Assembly: GCF_003568665.1 (NCBI RefSeq)
Contig: NZ_QXMH01000004.1
Location: forward strand, 414,942 to 478,941
DNA from: Chitinophaga alhagiae
Lineage (GTDB): Bacteria > Bacteroidota > Bacteroidia > Chitinophagales > Chitinophagaceae
Length of the DNA stretch: 64,000 nucleotides
Reading direction: 5' to 3'
A model generated the notes under the pieces. It ran no database searches and had not been told where the DNA came from. It saw only the letters and a program-made list of their open reading frames with translations. How positions within the stretch are numbered: position 1 is the first letter of the stretch; every line of letters starts with the position of its first letter. The translations under genes were made by a program, and so were the position numbers. This document shows positions 1 through 8,222 of the stretch, piece by piece.

Positions 1-1174
1 AGTTAACGCCCCCACCTTCCGTAGCGATCCAGAGGTTCTGGTCTTTATCTTCGCGGATGCTGCTCACTACGCGGTACGTAAGGCCCGGCTGGCGGCCCAT
101 CTGCTCGTTGATGTAACTAAAGTTTTCGTTGCCGGGATGTTCTACACTGATCCCCCCGGCAAAGGAGCCCACCCACATGCTGCCGGCCCTGTCTTTCATG
201 ATGCAGAGAATGCTGTTGCCGGAAATGGAATAGGGATCATATTTGTCTACCACGTAATTGCGCACCGCTGTTCTTTCGCTATTGAGAATATAGAGCCCGT
301 TGCGCGTGCCTATCCAGGCCTCGTTTTGCTGAAAGTAAATGGCGCGCACCATGTCGCTGCTGATCTTGACGGGCGTTTCAGAATTGAAGTTGTTGCATTG
401 GCGCGTTTTGCGGTCCCATACCATGAGCCCGTCTTTTTCCGTGCCCAGCCACACATTGCCTACGCTGTCTACGTTTACCTGCTGAAAGGTGCTTTTACCA
501 TAGCGCTCATTTTGCAGCAGCGCGTCCGGGGTAGGCAGCACGCGCCGGCTGGCGGGGTTGTAACAAAGCACTTCCTTGCCGCCTGCCAGCCACAGCACTC
601 CTTCCGGGTCTATTGCAATGGTACGCACATACGGGGCGCCCGCGCCCTTTCCGAGATCAACCGGGCGGAGCGCTTTTTCCTTTTCGTCATACAACATCAG
701 GCCACGGGCCGTGCCGATCCAGATGTTGCCGTGCGTATCTTTTTTGATGGCGTTAACGTGCCTGAACACATGATCCGCGCTTTTGGAGACCGGCAACACG
801 CGGTGAAAGCGTTCCAGCCGGCAGTCAAACAGGTCAAGCCCGAAAGCGGTGCCTACCAGCAGGTTACCCTGGCTGTCTTCTTCAAGCGTGAGCAGTTCGT
901 TACTGGTAATGCTGTAGGGGTTGGTGGGATCGTAGCGGAAATGGCGGAAGCCATAACCATCGTAGCGGTTGAGGCCATCGGTGGTAGCTATCCAGATGAA
1001 GCCGCGGGAGTCCTGGAAGAGGTTGTACACGGAGCTTTGAGACAAACCCTCCGCTATTCCAAGGTGGGAGAAACGCAGGTGGTTCACCTGTGCTTTTCCA
1101 ACTATATGGAACAGTACAATAAAGAGTATTGCCGTAAAACAGCTACGTTTTATTCCCCCCGGTTGTAAAATCAT
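1..1174 (-). CDS. Hybrid two-component sensor, N-terminal propeller part (partial)
   Basis: Partial gene: the reading frame is open to the left window edge. The start ATG at 1174 is followed by a signal peptide (basic, then hydrophobic, ending near VGKAQ). The roughly 360 residues after that are repeated beta-propeller blades of the 'two-component regulator propeller' type, seen as GFIWIATTDGLNRYDG near residue 55, GNIWIGTARGLMLYD, NVWLGTEKDGLMVWD and QNLWIATEGGGVN at the edge. In Bacteroidota such periplasmic sensors usually continue with a Y_Y_Y domain, a membrane helix, histidine kinase, receiver and AraC output domain, and they sense glycan fragments. Those parts lie outside the window, so the full architecture is inferred. 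Confidence 0.85.
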   Translation of the reverse strand, partial: MILQPGGIKRSCFTAILFIVLFHIVGKAQVNHLRFSHLGIAEGLSQSSVYNLFQDSRGFIWIATTDGLNRYDGYGFRHFRYDPTNPYSITSNELLTLEEDSQGNLLVGTAFGLDLFDCRLERFHRVLPVSKSADHVFRHVNAIKKDTHGNIWIGTARGLMLYDEKEKALRPVDLGKGAGAPYVRTIAIDPEGVLWLAGGKEVLCYNPASRRVLPTPDALLQNERYGKSTFQQVNVDSVGNVWLGTEKDGLMVWDRKTRQCNNFNSETPVKISSDMVRAIYFQQNEAWIGTRNGLYILNSERTAVRNYVVDKYDPYSISGNSILCIMKDRAGSMWVGSFAGGISVEHPGNENFSYINEQMGRQPGLTYRVVSSIREDKDQNLWIATEGGGVN

Positions 1175-1277
1175 ACACGCAACGTGGTATAGTTACCGGC
1201 GTTAAAATTAGGGATTTGGCCGGAAACAAAAAACAGGTGGCGCCGGGGGCGTTTGTTAACGGGGCGTGGGCACGCCC

Positions 1278-1718
1278 TCACCCTTCGGGGGCTACAGCGC
1301 CGTCTGCCACCTTTACAACCTTATCCCGGTTCCAGTTGGCATCATAATACACAAAGAACGCCAGCCAGATGGTGCGGGAAACCCGCATCAGCACCGGTTG
1401 CAGCACTATGAGCAACGCCGCGTTGACGCCCAGCCACCAGAAAATGCGGTTATCGTACAGGGAAAAACCGAACAACACCCACCAGGCCACAAAAGTAGCC
1501 ACGCTCAGGGCTATGGAAAGCGCGTAGCTCACATACCCGGTGCCGAAATAGAAACCGGTTTCCGGCTCCGTGGGCTGGCCGCAGACCGGGCAGTGCCCGT
1601 TCATTTTCATGAATTTTTTGAGATGGTAGGGATTGGCTTCTTCGTACAATTTACCTTGCCTGCAGCGGGGACATTTATTCTGCAGCACGCTCAGTACAAT
1701 ATTAGGTTTACGTTCCAT
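1278..1718 (-). CDS. DUF983 family membrane protein
   Basis: 146 residues. The N-terminus carries two Cys-x2-Cys pairs (NKCPRCRQGKLYEE and GHCPVCGQ), a rubredoxin-like zinc ribbon. It is followed by a conserved TG..YVSYAL segment and two hydrophobic helices (about residues 63-85 and 92-110). This is the DUF983 pattern and the length is typical. Function is unknown; the family is cytoplasmic-membrane bound. The stop of the upstream AraC gene is only 8 bases away on the same strand, so the two are probably co-transcribed. Confidence 0.85.
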   Translation of the reverse strand: MERKPNIVLSVLQNKCPRCRQGKLYEEANPYHLKKFMKMNGHCPVCGQPTEPETGFYFGTGYVSYALSIALSVATFVAWWVLFGFSLYDNRIFWWLGVNAALLIVLQPVLMRVSRTIWLAFFVYYDANWNRDKVVKVADGAVAPEG

Positions 1719-1726
1719 GGTATCAA

Positions 1727-2593
1727 TCAGTTTAAATTTTTTCTGAACTCGTCAGGCGTAATGCCTTCATATTTTTTGAAGAAACGGGAGAAGTAGGAGT
1801 TGTCTTCGAAATTCAGCTCATGCGCAATCTGCGTAACCGTCATGCCGGCATTGGTGAGCATCCTTTTTGCTTCCAGCAAAATGCGGTCGCGGATCAGTTC
1901 TCCCGCCGTTTTTCCCAGCAGATCGTGACAGAGGGCATTGAGGTGGTTGGGCGTAATGTAGAGCAGTTCCGCATATTCTTTGGGCAGTTTGATGTGGCGG
2001 AAATGTTTATTGATGAGCTGCTGAAAATTGCGCAATACCAGCTGTTTTTGCTGCGGGATGATTTTAGTGCCACCTTTTCCGCAGCACTTTTCAACGGCGA
2101 GGAACAATTGCAACAGCAGTACCCGCACCAGGTCCGTTTGCTGCTGTACCGTTTCTTCCAGTATTTTTTCGAAAAGCAAGGTGATCTCCGCGCGGGCCGC
2201 TGGCGGTATGGTCATAACCTGGTCTGCGCTGTTACCGCTGAAAAAGGGGAACCGCTCCAGGTAATCATGGTCCAGCAGGAAGGTGCGGAAAAATGCTTCC
2301 GAAAAATGCACCACGTAGCCTTCCACACCCGGCTCAAAATGCCAGCTATGCACCTGCCCCGGCACCATAAAATAGACCTGACAGGGCACTACGGGGTAAC
2401 GGGTAAAATCAATGGTCTGGAAACCGCTGCCGGCTGTAAAAAACACCAGGTGATAAAAAGAATGGCCGTGCTGCTGATGCACCCGCTGGTAGTTCTTCTG
2501 AAGGTACCGGCCCATTCTTTCCGCCAGCAGGTCTTCCTGTTTGTGGCCTGTGCTGATGCTGCAGATATCATATACCGGAATGGAAGGTTTCAT
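1727..2593 (-). CDS. AraC family transcriptional regulator
   Basis: 288 residues from ATG 2593. A longer in-frame start at 2656 adds 21 residues unlike the family, so it is not used. The N-terminal half is a cupin-like ligand domain (HSFYHLVFFTAGSGFQTID, VYFMVPGQVHSW). The C-terminal hundred residues are a double helix-turn-helix, with the first around PKEYAELLYITPNHLNALC and the second around TVTQIAHELNFEDNSYFSRF, ending in the usual GITPDEFRK signature. It should bind DNA and respond to a small molecule; no target is evident beyond the adjacent DUF983 gene. Confidence 0.92.
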   Translation of the reverse strand: MKPSIPVYDICSISTGHKQEDLLAERMGRYLQKNYQRVHQQHGHSFYHLVFFTAGSGFQTIDFTRYPVVPCQVYFMVPGQVHSWHFEPGVEGYVVHFSEAFFRTFLLDHDYLERFPFFSGNSADQVMTIPPAARAEITLLFEKILEETVQQQTDLVRVLLLQLFLAVEKCCGKGGTKIIPQQKQLVLRNFQQLINKHFRHIKLPKEYAELLYITPNHLNALCHDLLGKTAGELIRDRILLEAKRMLTNAGMTVTQIAHELNFEDNSYFSRFFKKYEGITPDEFRKNLN

Positions 2594-2673
2594 GATGTCA
2601 CAAAGGTACAGCAGATGGAGTGGCCCGCCAATGACGATTTGGGGTATTTGTGGCACTTTTTACCGGTATAGTG

Positions 2674-2694
2674 CCGGCGCGGAAACCGCGCCGG
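2674..2694. terminator. GC-rich hairpin, possible terminator
   Basis: A perfect 9-bp stem (CCGGCGCGG, loop AAA, CCGCGCCGG) lies just after the stop of the Rnk-like gene at 2708 and before the AraC start. There is no clear T-run on either strand, so its role as a terminator is only likely. Confidence 0.4.
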
Positions 2695-2707
2695 GCTTAG
2701 AGTACCA

Positions 2708-3106
2708 TTACTCCTGGTTGATCACCTCCATAATGGTAAATTGCTTCTGACCGGTGGGCACCTGCCACATCACCTGCTGCCCCTGGCGGAAGCCGATGAG
2801 GGCCACTCCCACGGGGTTCATCACAGAGATCTTTCTTTGTTTGATGTCTGCCTCTTCCGGCATCACCACAATGATTTCCATCGTTTTATTATTATTGGTG
2901 TCTTTTACCACTACTTTGGAATTAAGGCGCACCACATCAGCAGGAAACTCGTCTTTCTTCACCAGTTTCGCCTTTTTGAAATCAGCCAGTAACGATTCAA
3001 CCACCTGCGGGCCAAAAGCGCTGGCACGGGCACCATCGTTCAGGCAGGCAGTTAACATTTCATAGTCATCTTCCCTGAATACCAGTTGATGTTTTACTTT
3101 TTGCAT
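2708..3106 (-). CDS. GreA/GreB C-terminal domain (Rnk-like) protein
   Basis: 132 residues. The last 70 residues (VVRLNSKVVVKDT onward) match the FKBP-like C-terminal domain of GreA/GreB transcript cleavage factors, including the ISVMNPVGVALIGFRQGQ segment. In place of the GreA coiled coil there is a short helical N-terminus (residues 1-50). This is the layout of Rnk ('regulator of nucleoside diphosphate kinase'), which binds RNA polymerase but cannot promote cleavage. The gene is monocistronic, with a 500-base upstream gap holding its promoter. Confidence 0.85.
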   Translation of the reverse strand: MQKVKHQLVFREDDYEMLTACLNDGARASAFGPQVVESLLADFKKAKLVKKDEFPADVVRLNSKVVVKDTNNNKTMEIIVVMPEEADIKQRKISVMNPVGVALIGFRQGQQVMWQVPTGQKQFTIMEVINQE

Positions 3107-3607
3107 AGCAGTTAATTTAAAAAATGAATGAATGGTCCATTTAATTCCCTTATCCCGGAAATAAAAAAATCATGCTGTCATGCAAACCATGCGGTTTCGC
3201 ATCCAAGCATTCAAATCAATAATAAAGCAGGAAAGGGCACCCTGAGCCTTGGAATTATTGTTTTAGCAGGCCAGGGTCAATTTATTGAAGTCCTTAAAAT
3301 TTGAGAAGTAGTACAACTTCTTGCAGAACGTGCGGAATTGCTGTGAGGTGCAGCCGTACAGGGGCATCGCATCCGCCACGGGGCGGCGGAAGGCGCTTTT
3401 GGTTATATATGTACGTGTACCTGACATAGTGCAAACTTACGGAATTATTTTTAAATGCCCCAATCCCCCTTCCAGTTGCCGCCACCCGGAATGCCCGCAT
3501 GTTCAGGTACAAATACGCATGCATACAGGCAATAACCCGCATTTTATACCGCAGAAAATGCGTAACTTCAGGAAGTAACCGATTTCTAACCCCAAAAACA
3601 CTGTATT
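3107..3607. other. Intergenic region, 501 bases
   Basis: This is the divergent gap between the Rnk-like gene and the unknown gene at 3608, and must contain both promoters. I find no convincing TAnnTTTG element and no coding region. A small dyad (AGAAGT, 6 nt, ACTTCT) lies near 3303-3320. A 34-codon minus-strand frame (3263-3367) is too short and too weakly supported to call. Confidence 0.5.
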
Positions 3608-4012
3608 ATGGCCTCCGCATTAATTGGCGCCGTGGTAAATCCCGTGCGCACACAAGGTTTGGCTACCAGCCCCGCCATCAACTCCACCAAAGAACTGGTA
3701 AAACTCAAAGGCCCCGGCCTCTTTATTTCAGCAGAGATCACCAAACAGGGCGGTATTTCCGACCTTTCTTTCGTGATACTGGACATAGACGGTAAAAACG
3801 TGGTGAACATCAGCATTGCCGCGCTTTTCAACCAGGGTCTCACCACCCACAACAGCTACGGCGTCTCCGTGTTCCGCAGCGGCGCCGGACTGGAAACGGT
3901 CACCATCGGCTGGCCTGTGCCGCTTACCTTTTACAAGCAGCTTTCATTGAAAGTAACCGTGAAGGAAGCCGGCGTGGTGCAACTGCTGGGGAATGTGATC
4001 ACCGCTTCCTGA
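3608..4012 (+). CDS. Small hypothetical protein, beta-rich
   Basis: 134 residues and not recognised. There is no signal peptide, cysteine or membrane helix. The sequence alternates hydrophobic and polar residues (LFISAEITKQGGISDLSFVILDIDG, residues about 38-62, and ETVTIGWPVP, LSLKVTVKEAGVV), which suggests a small beta-sandwich. It stands alone between divergent and terminator-bounded neighbours. Codon use is like its surroundings, so I take it as a real cytoplasmic protein of unknown role. Confidence 0.65.
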   Translation: MASALIGAVVNPVRTQGLATSPAINSTKELVKLKGPGLFISAEITKQGGISDLSFVILDIDGKNVVNISIAALFNQGLTTHNSYGVSVFRSGAGLETVTIGWPVPLTFYKQLSLKVTVKEAGVVQLLGNVITAS

Positions 4013-4018
4013 AAGATG

Positions 4019-4046
4019 TTTGTTGCGGCTGTGGTACCGCAACAAA
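4019..4046 (+). terminator. Hairpin after the 3608 gene
   Basis: A perfect 10-bp stem TTTGTTGCGG / CCGCAACAAA with an 8-base loop starts 7 bases after the stop codon at 4012. No T-run follows directly, so it may protect the 3' end or terminate weakly. Confidence 0.5.
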
Positions 4047-4094
4047 TATCCCTCTCCCCTCAAAAAAAATTTGGAAGTATCGCCGCCGCTTACT

Positions 4095-4113
4095 TACTTT
4101 GTAATTCAAAGTA
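4095..4113. promoter_or_regulatory. Palindromic operator 1 (ACTTTG-N5-CAAAGT)
   Basis: TACTTTG, 5 bases, CAAAGTA is a perfect 7-bp-arm dyad. It overlaps a sequence resembling a Bacteroidota -7 element (TTACTTTG, one mismatch to TAnnTTTG), with TTTG 20 bases upstream at 4070-4073. This is the arrangement expected of a repressor site over the promoter of the operon at 4204. Confidence 0.6.
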
Positions 4114-4132
4114 CTTTTTAATCCTATTATAA

Positions 4133-4158
4133 CAGCCCGTCCGCGCGGGCTGATTTTT
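4133..4158 (+). terminator. Intrinsic terminator in the leader of the 4204 operon
   Basis: CAGCCCG, 6-base loop, CGGGCTG, then ATTTTT. This is a compact rho-independent terminator. It lies between the two ACTTTG dyads and 46 bases before the ATG at 4204, so it either blocks read-through from upstream or attenuates a transcript started at the first dyad. Confidence 0.65.
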
Positions 4159-4164
4159 CACCCT

Positions 4165-4187
4165 TTCACTTTGCAACACAAAGTGAA
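4165..4187. promoter_or_regulatory. Palindromic operator 2 (ACTTTG-N5-CAAAGT)
   Basis: TTCACTTTG, CAACA, CAAAGTGAA is a perfect 9-bp-arm dyad with the same core and same 5-base spacer as the site at 4095-4113. The centres are 72 bases apart, close to seven helical turns. It ends 16 bases before the ATG at 4204. Confidence 0.6.
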
Positions 4188-4203
4188 TTAAAAAACAGCG
4201 TCC

Positions 4204-4944
4204 ATGCATACTTCCCGCCAATGGATCGAACACTTCCGCAACAACCTGCGGTACCACCGCATCAACTGGGACCTGGAGCCTTCCATTACCCCGAAAGAAA
4301 CCGCCGCCATACTACGATCCATGCAGGCCTGGCAGTTGGGTGAAACGTCAGACGGGCATAATCTTCTGCGGGCGGTCGCCAAATATGCGCACCGGCACAA
4401 TGACCCGGACTACATTGCGGCCATGACCCTGTTTATCAAGGAAGAACAGAAACACGGTGAAAACCTGGGTCGCTACCTGGACCGCATCGGGCAGCCGCGC
4501 ATCAAAAAAGACTGGGGAGATACCCTGTTCCGCAGGGTACGCGGGTTCAACACCAGCATGGAAATGTGGACGCTGGCGGTCATTACCGTGGAAAGCGCTG
4601 CGCAGATCTACTACCAGGCCCTTAAAGACGCTACCTATTGCGTGCTGCTGAAACAGATCTGCCGGGACATCCTGATAGATGAAGCCTGCCATATCACTTT
4701 CCAGACGGAAAGAATGAGTATTATTTTCGAGCAGAAATCCCCTGTCGGGAAAATGCTCTGCGGCCAGTTGTACCGCCTGTTTTTCTTTGGTACCGCGCTC
4801 ACCGTATGGATAGGCCACCACCGCCTGCTGAAGGCCGGCGGCAATACGTACAAAGGGTATATGCGCAAGATGTATTTCAAATATATTAAAACGCTGCATC
4901 GCATCACGCACCCCAAACCTGTACCGCAAGCTGCTTTTATATGA
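4204..4944 (+). CDS. Ferritin-like di-iron protein
   Basis: 246 residues, all helical in character. Candidate di-iron ligands occur in ferritin order: E47 (LGETSDGH), E81-x2-H84 (EEQKH), E130 (VITVESAAQ) and E160-x2-H163 (DEACHITFQ). No signal peptide is present; one hydrophobic stretch (about 190-205) sits near the C-terminus. I infer a ferritin-like four-helix fold binding two irons; the substrate is unknown. The stop overlaps the next start by four bases (ATGA), so it is translationally coupled to the DUF1361 gene. Two palindromes and a terminator lie upstream. Confidence 0.7.
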   Translation: MHTSRQWIEHFRNNLRYHRINWDLEPSITPKETAAILRSMQAWQLGETSDGHNLLRAVAKYAHRHNDPDYIAAMTLFIKEEQKHGENLGRYLDRIGQPRIKKDWGDTLFRRVRGFNTSMEMWTLAVITVESAAQIYYQALKDATYCVLLKQICRDILIDEACHITFQTERMSIIFEQKSPVGKMLCGQLYRLFFFGTALTVWIGHHRLLKAGGNTYKGYMRKMYFKYIKTLHRITHPKPVPQAAFI

Positions 4945-5573
4945 ACACGCCCCTCTCCTCCGCCGCAAAAATGCTACTGGTGTCTATTGCGTTCTGCCTG
5001 CTGCTGGTGGGTGTGCGCATGTACTACACCGGTAGCATTATGTATGGTTTTTACATATGGAATATGGTACTGGCGGTTATGCCGCTCATTTTCAGCAGGC
5101 AACTGGTCCACAGGCGGCCGCTGCACTGGCGTAGCCTGTTACTGCTGGGCGGGTGGCTGGTATTCTTTCCCAATGCGCCATACCTGGTTACTGACATCCT
5201 TCATTTCACCAGTGCTTCTTCCGCACCCAGGTGGTTTGACCTTGTGCTGGTCACTACGGCGGCCTGGAACGGCCTGCTGCTGGGCGCGCTGTCTCTCATG
5301 CATATTGAAGGATTTCTTGCGCTTCATTTCAGCAAACCCGCTGTTAGCGGAATACTGCTCTTTATCATGGTCCTTTGCGGATATGGCGTTTACCTCGGGC
5401 GGTTTCTCCGGTTTAACAGCTGGGACGTGCTCACCGATCCTTATGCCTTGTTCTCGATTGTGGGGCAGCACTGGCTGCAACCGGCAGCCCACGTTACAGT
5501 ATGGGCCTTCACCCTCCTCTTTGCCGGTATGTTCGCTATCTTCTATTTTACCCTTAAATACCTGAAACAATAG
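4941..5573 (+). CDS. DUF1361 membrane protein
   Basis: 210 residues with about six hydrophobic helices. The family signature is clear in the middle: FFPNAPYLVTDILHF followed by PRWFDLVLV and a WNGLLLG helix. DUF1361 proteins are polytopic inner-membrane proteins of unknown function. Start ATG 4941 overlaps the preceding stop, so it is the second gene of the ferritin-like operon. LemA begins 55 bases downstream on the same strand. Confidence 0.88.
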   Translation: MNTPLSSAAKMLLVSIAFCLLLVGVRMYYTGSIMYGFYIWNMVLAVMPLIFSRQLVHRRPLHWRSLLLLGGWLVFFPNAPYLVTDILHFTSASSAPRWFDLVLVTTAAWNGLLLGALSLMHIEGFLALHFSKPAVSGILLFIMVLCGYGVYLGRFLRFNSWDVLTDPYALFSIVGQHWLQPAAHVTVWAFTLLFAGMFAIFYFTLKYLKQ

Positions 5574-5628
5574 CCCCCCCTATCTGTTTTTTCATTATTT
5601 TCCTGCCCGAAAACCAAACTCCATTACC

Positions 5629-6186
5629 ATGGGCATCACCATTGCAGTTATTGCCGTTATAGCCATTGCCGCGCTGTGGGCCGTATCGTTATACAACCGG
5701 CTCGTCAGCAAAAGGAACCTCGTAAAAGAAGCCTGGAGCGGCATAGACGTTAGCCTGAAAAAACGGTACGACCTCATCCCCAACCTCGTGGAAACCGTGA
5801 AAGGCTACGCCGCTCACGAAAAGACCGCGCTGGAAAACGTAACCCGCTACCGCACCGCCTCCATGCAGGCCAATACACCGCAAGACAAGATACAGGCGGA
5901 AAACAACCTCACCAGGGCGCTGGGATCTTTGTTTGCCGTGGCGGAAAACTACCCGGACCTCAAGGCCAGCACCAACTTTCTGCAACTGCAGGAGGAACTG
6001 AGCGCTATTGAGAACAACCTGGAATCCGCCCGCCGCTATTACAACGGTACCGTGCGCGAAAACAACATACTGGTGGAAAGTTTCCCCTCCAACATCGTAG
6101 CCGGTATGTTCGGGTTCAAGACCAGCGTTTTTTTCGAGATAGAAGACCCGGCCCACCGGGAAAGGCCCAACGTTTCTTTCCAGTAA
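5629..6186 (+). CDS. lemA: LemA family protein
   Basis: 185 residues. An N-terminal membrane anchor (residues 3-24, IAVIAVIAIAALWAVSLYN) is followed by the conserved LemA core: NRLVSKRNLVKEAWSGIDV, KRYDLIPNLVETVKGYA, then a long helical bundle with the NNLESARRYYNGTVRENN motif and the C-terminal FPSNIVAGMFGF. LemA proteins are membrane-anchored helical bundles of unclear biochemical role. The usual partner, a DUF2207 protein, starts 3 bases after the stop, so the pair is co-translated. Confidence 0.95.
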   Translation: MGITIAVIAVIAIAALWAVSLYNRLVSKRNLVKEAWSGIDVSLKKRYDLIPNLVETVKGYAAHEKTALENVTRYRTASMQANTPQDKIQAENNLTRALGSLFAVAENYPDLKASTNFLQLQEELSAIENNLESARRYYNGTVRENNILVESFPSNIVAGMFGFKTSVFFEIEDPAHRERPNVSFQ

Positions 6187-6189
6187 CCC

Positions 6190-8115
6190 ATGATGAAAAA
6201 ATTATTACTGCTGGCGCTGCTGGTCATTACAGTACGCACAGCCACGGCGCAGGAAGGAACGCCGCCCTTCTCCGAAGGCATCCTCTCTTTCCATGCAGAC
6301 CTCCGTATTTTGCCCACCGGCATGCTGCAGGTAACGGAACACATCAAGGTGATCACGGACCTGCAACAGATACGCAAAGGCATTTTCCGCACCATTCCCG
6401 TTTACCGCCGGGACATGTACGGGCGGAAGGTGCATGTAGACATCCGCATAACGGAAGTGCTGAAAAACGGCAGCTCCGAGCCCTACAAGGAAACCGAAGA
6501 GAACGGCGAGCTGAACGTACGCATCGGCAACGCGAACGAAGATCTGGAAGCGGGTATCTATGACTACGAAATAGCTTACGAAACCTCCGGACAGGTCGGT
6601 TTTTTTGACGGGTACGATGAGGTGTACTGGAACGTGACGGGCAATAACTGGCAGTTCCCGATTGCGGAGGCCAGCGCTTCCGTTACCTTGCCTCCAGGCG
6701 CACAATCTCTGCAAACGGCCTGCTACACCGGCCCTATGGGCGCTACAGAAACAGATTGCAGCACCGCGAACGATACCAGCGGCGCCCTGCTGTTCCGCAC
6801 CCGGCATTTGCTGGAGCCGGGCAGCGGCTTCACCGTTGCGGCAGGCTTCACGCCCGGCATCATTGCCCGCCCGCCTCCGCCTACGGCACTGGAAAAGCTC
6901 TGGGACCGCCTTATGGCTTACAAAGAGTACGCACTGGCCCTGCTTGGCAGCATCATTGTGTTCTGCTATGGCTTCTTTACATGGCGCAAACATGGTAAAG
7001 ACCCCGAAAAACCCGTAGTAGTACCTACTTTTGAGCCGCCAGACGGCCTTTCTCCGGCCAGCATCCGCTACCTGTACAAAAAGACGGCGGACAATACCGG
7101 TTTTACCGCGGCCATCATCAGCATGGCCATCAAAAAGGCCCTGCATATCAAAAAAGACGGTTCTCAGTTCAAGCTGGAAAAAGGCGCCACGCCGGCAAAC
7201 GCGCTCGCGCCGGAAGAACAGGCCATCCACGCCAAACTGTTCCAGGGAAGGAACAGCATCAAGGTAGATGATGCGCAGCACAGGGCCTTTTCCACCGCGC
7301 AAGCGGCTTACAGTGTTTCAGTAGGCACCCGTCACAACCTGAAATCCTACTATGTCAGCAACACCCGGTACATGCTTATTGGGGGCCTCATTACCCTTGT
7401 CATCCTGGCCGGGTACATATTGACCGTGAATTTCGCGGAGTTCTTCGTGCTTCTCTTCCTGGCGCCTTTTATAGCCGTGGGCGGTACGCTGCTGATCACC
7501 GGGCTCAGAAGCCTGAAAAAAGGCTGTTCAGGCGTTTTTCTCACCATGATGGGCGCCATTTTCACGTTCATGCCGCTGTTCTTCATGGTGATGAACATGG
7601 CAGAAATACCTTTTATTGCCATTGCTTTTGTAGTAGCCCTGCTGGCGGCCTATGCCTGGTACGTGTACCTGATCAGGGCGCTTACGCCCAAAGGCGCCGC
7701 GCAACTGGCCAGGATAGAAGGTTTTATGATGTACCTGAAAACCGCCGAAGAACACCGGCTCAACATGCTCACACCGCCTGAACATACGCCTCAATTGTTT
7801 GAAAAACTGCTGCCGTACGCCATTGCCCTTGATCTCGAAAATGAATGGGGCAGCAAGTTTGAAACAGTGCTGGAACAGGCAGGCTATTCGCCAGACTGGT
7901 ATGAAGGCCAGGAAATACGGTACAGCCACCTCTCTTCCTCTTTCAGCGCCGGTTTCATTTCTTCCCTGGGCCGCGCCCAGGTAGATCCTACCCGTCCTTC
8001 CGGCAGCAGCAGCGGCGGCAGCAGTAGTTCCGGCAGTTCCAGCTGGAGCTCCGGCAGCAGTGGCGGCGGTTCTTCCGGCGGTGGCGGCGGTGGCGGCGGC
8101 GGTGGCGGCTGGTAA
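6190..8115 (+). CDS. DUF2207 domain membrane protein with Gly/Ser tail
   Basis: 641 residues (start may be ATG 6190 or 6193). A signal peptide ends near TATAQ. An extracytoplasmic DUF2207 beta domain (about 25-215) contains RKGIFRTIPVYRRDMYG and the DVDEVYW-like FDGYDEVYWNVTGNNW. One membrane helix near 250 is followed by a cytoplasmic segment and three or four further helices (about 390-490). The protein ends in a low-complexity Ser/Gly tail closing in a long Gly run and Trp, typical of LemA partners. It probably works with LemA in the envelope; the function is not established. Confidence 0.9.
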   Translation: MMKKLLLLALLVITVRTATAQEGTPPFSEGILSFHADLRILPTGMLQVTEHIKVITDLQQIRKGIFRTIPVYRRDMYGRKVHVDIRITEVLKNGSSEPYKETEENGELNVRIGNANEDLEAGIYDYEIAYETSGQVGFFDGYDEVYWNVTGNNWQFPIAEASASVTLPPGAQSLQTACYTGPMGATETDCSTANDTSGALLFRTRHLLEPGSGFTVAAGFTPGIIARPPPPTALEKLWDRLMAYKEYALALLGSIIVFCYGFFTWRKHGKDPEKPVVVPTFEPPDGLSPASIRYLYKKTADNTGFTAAIISMAIKKALHIKKDGSQFKLEKGATPANALAPEEQAIHAKLFQGRNSIKVDDAQHRAFSTAQAAYSVSVGTRHNLKSYYVSNTRYMLIGGLITLVILAGYILTVNFAEFFVLLFLAPFIAVGGTLLITGLRSLKKGCSGVFLTMMGAIFTFMPLFFMVMNMAEIPFIAIAFVVALLAAYAWYVYLIRALTPKGAAQLARIEGFMMYLKTAEEHRLNMLTPPEHTPQLFEKLLPYAIALDLENEWGSKFETVLEQAGYSPDWYEGQEIRYSHLSSSFSAGFISSLGRAQVDPTRPSGSSSGGSSSSGSSSWSSGSSGGGSSGGGGGGGGGGGW

Positions 8116-8149
8116 GCCCTAACCGCTTGTTATTCAACTGTTTTGTATA

Positions 8150-8168
8150 TGTTAAAACTGCTTTAACA
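8150..8168. promoter_or_regulatory. Small dyad upstream of the repeat protein gene
   Basis: TGTTAAA, ACTGC, TTTAACA: perfect 7-bp arms with a 5-base spacer, 54 bases before the ATG at 8223. It could be an operator, but a chance AT-rich dyad cannot be excluded. Confidence 0.3.
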
Positions 8169-8222
8169 CATTAAACCCCGTTCATACCGGTCCGTCTAAT
8201 ATGCAGACTAAAACGATTGTGT

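Noticed and set aside
137..1168. 343-codon open frame on the plus strand
   Set aside because: It mirrors the partial sensor gene on the minus strand, whose propeller motifs are clear.
3263..3367. 34-codon minus-strand frame with three cysteines and many Lys/Phe/Tyr
   Set aside because: No ribosome-binding site or promoter is evident and the length is within chance for this gap.
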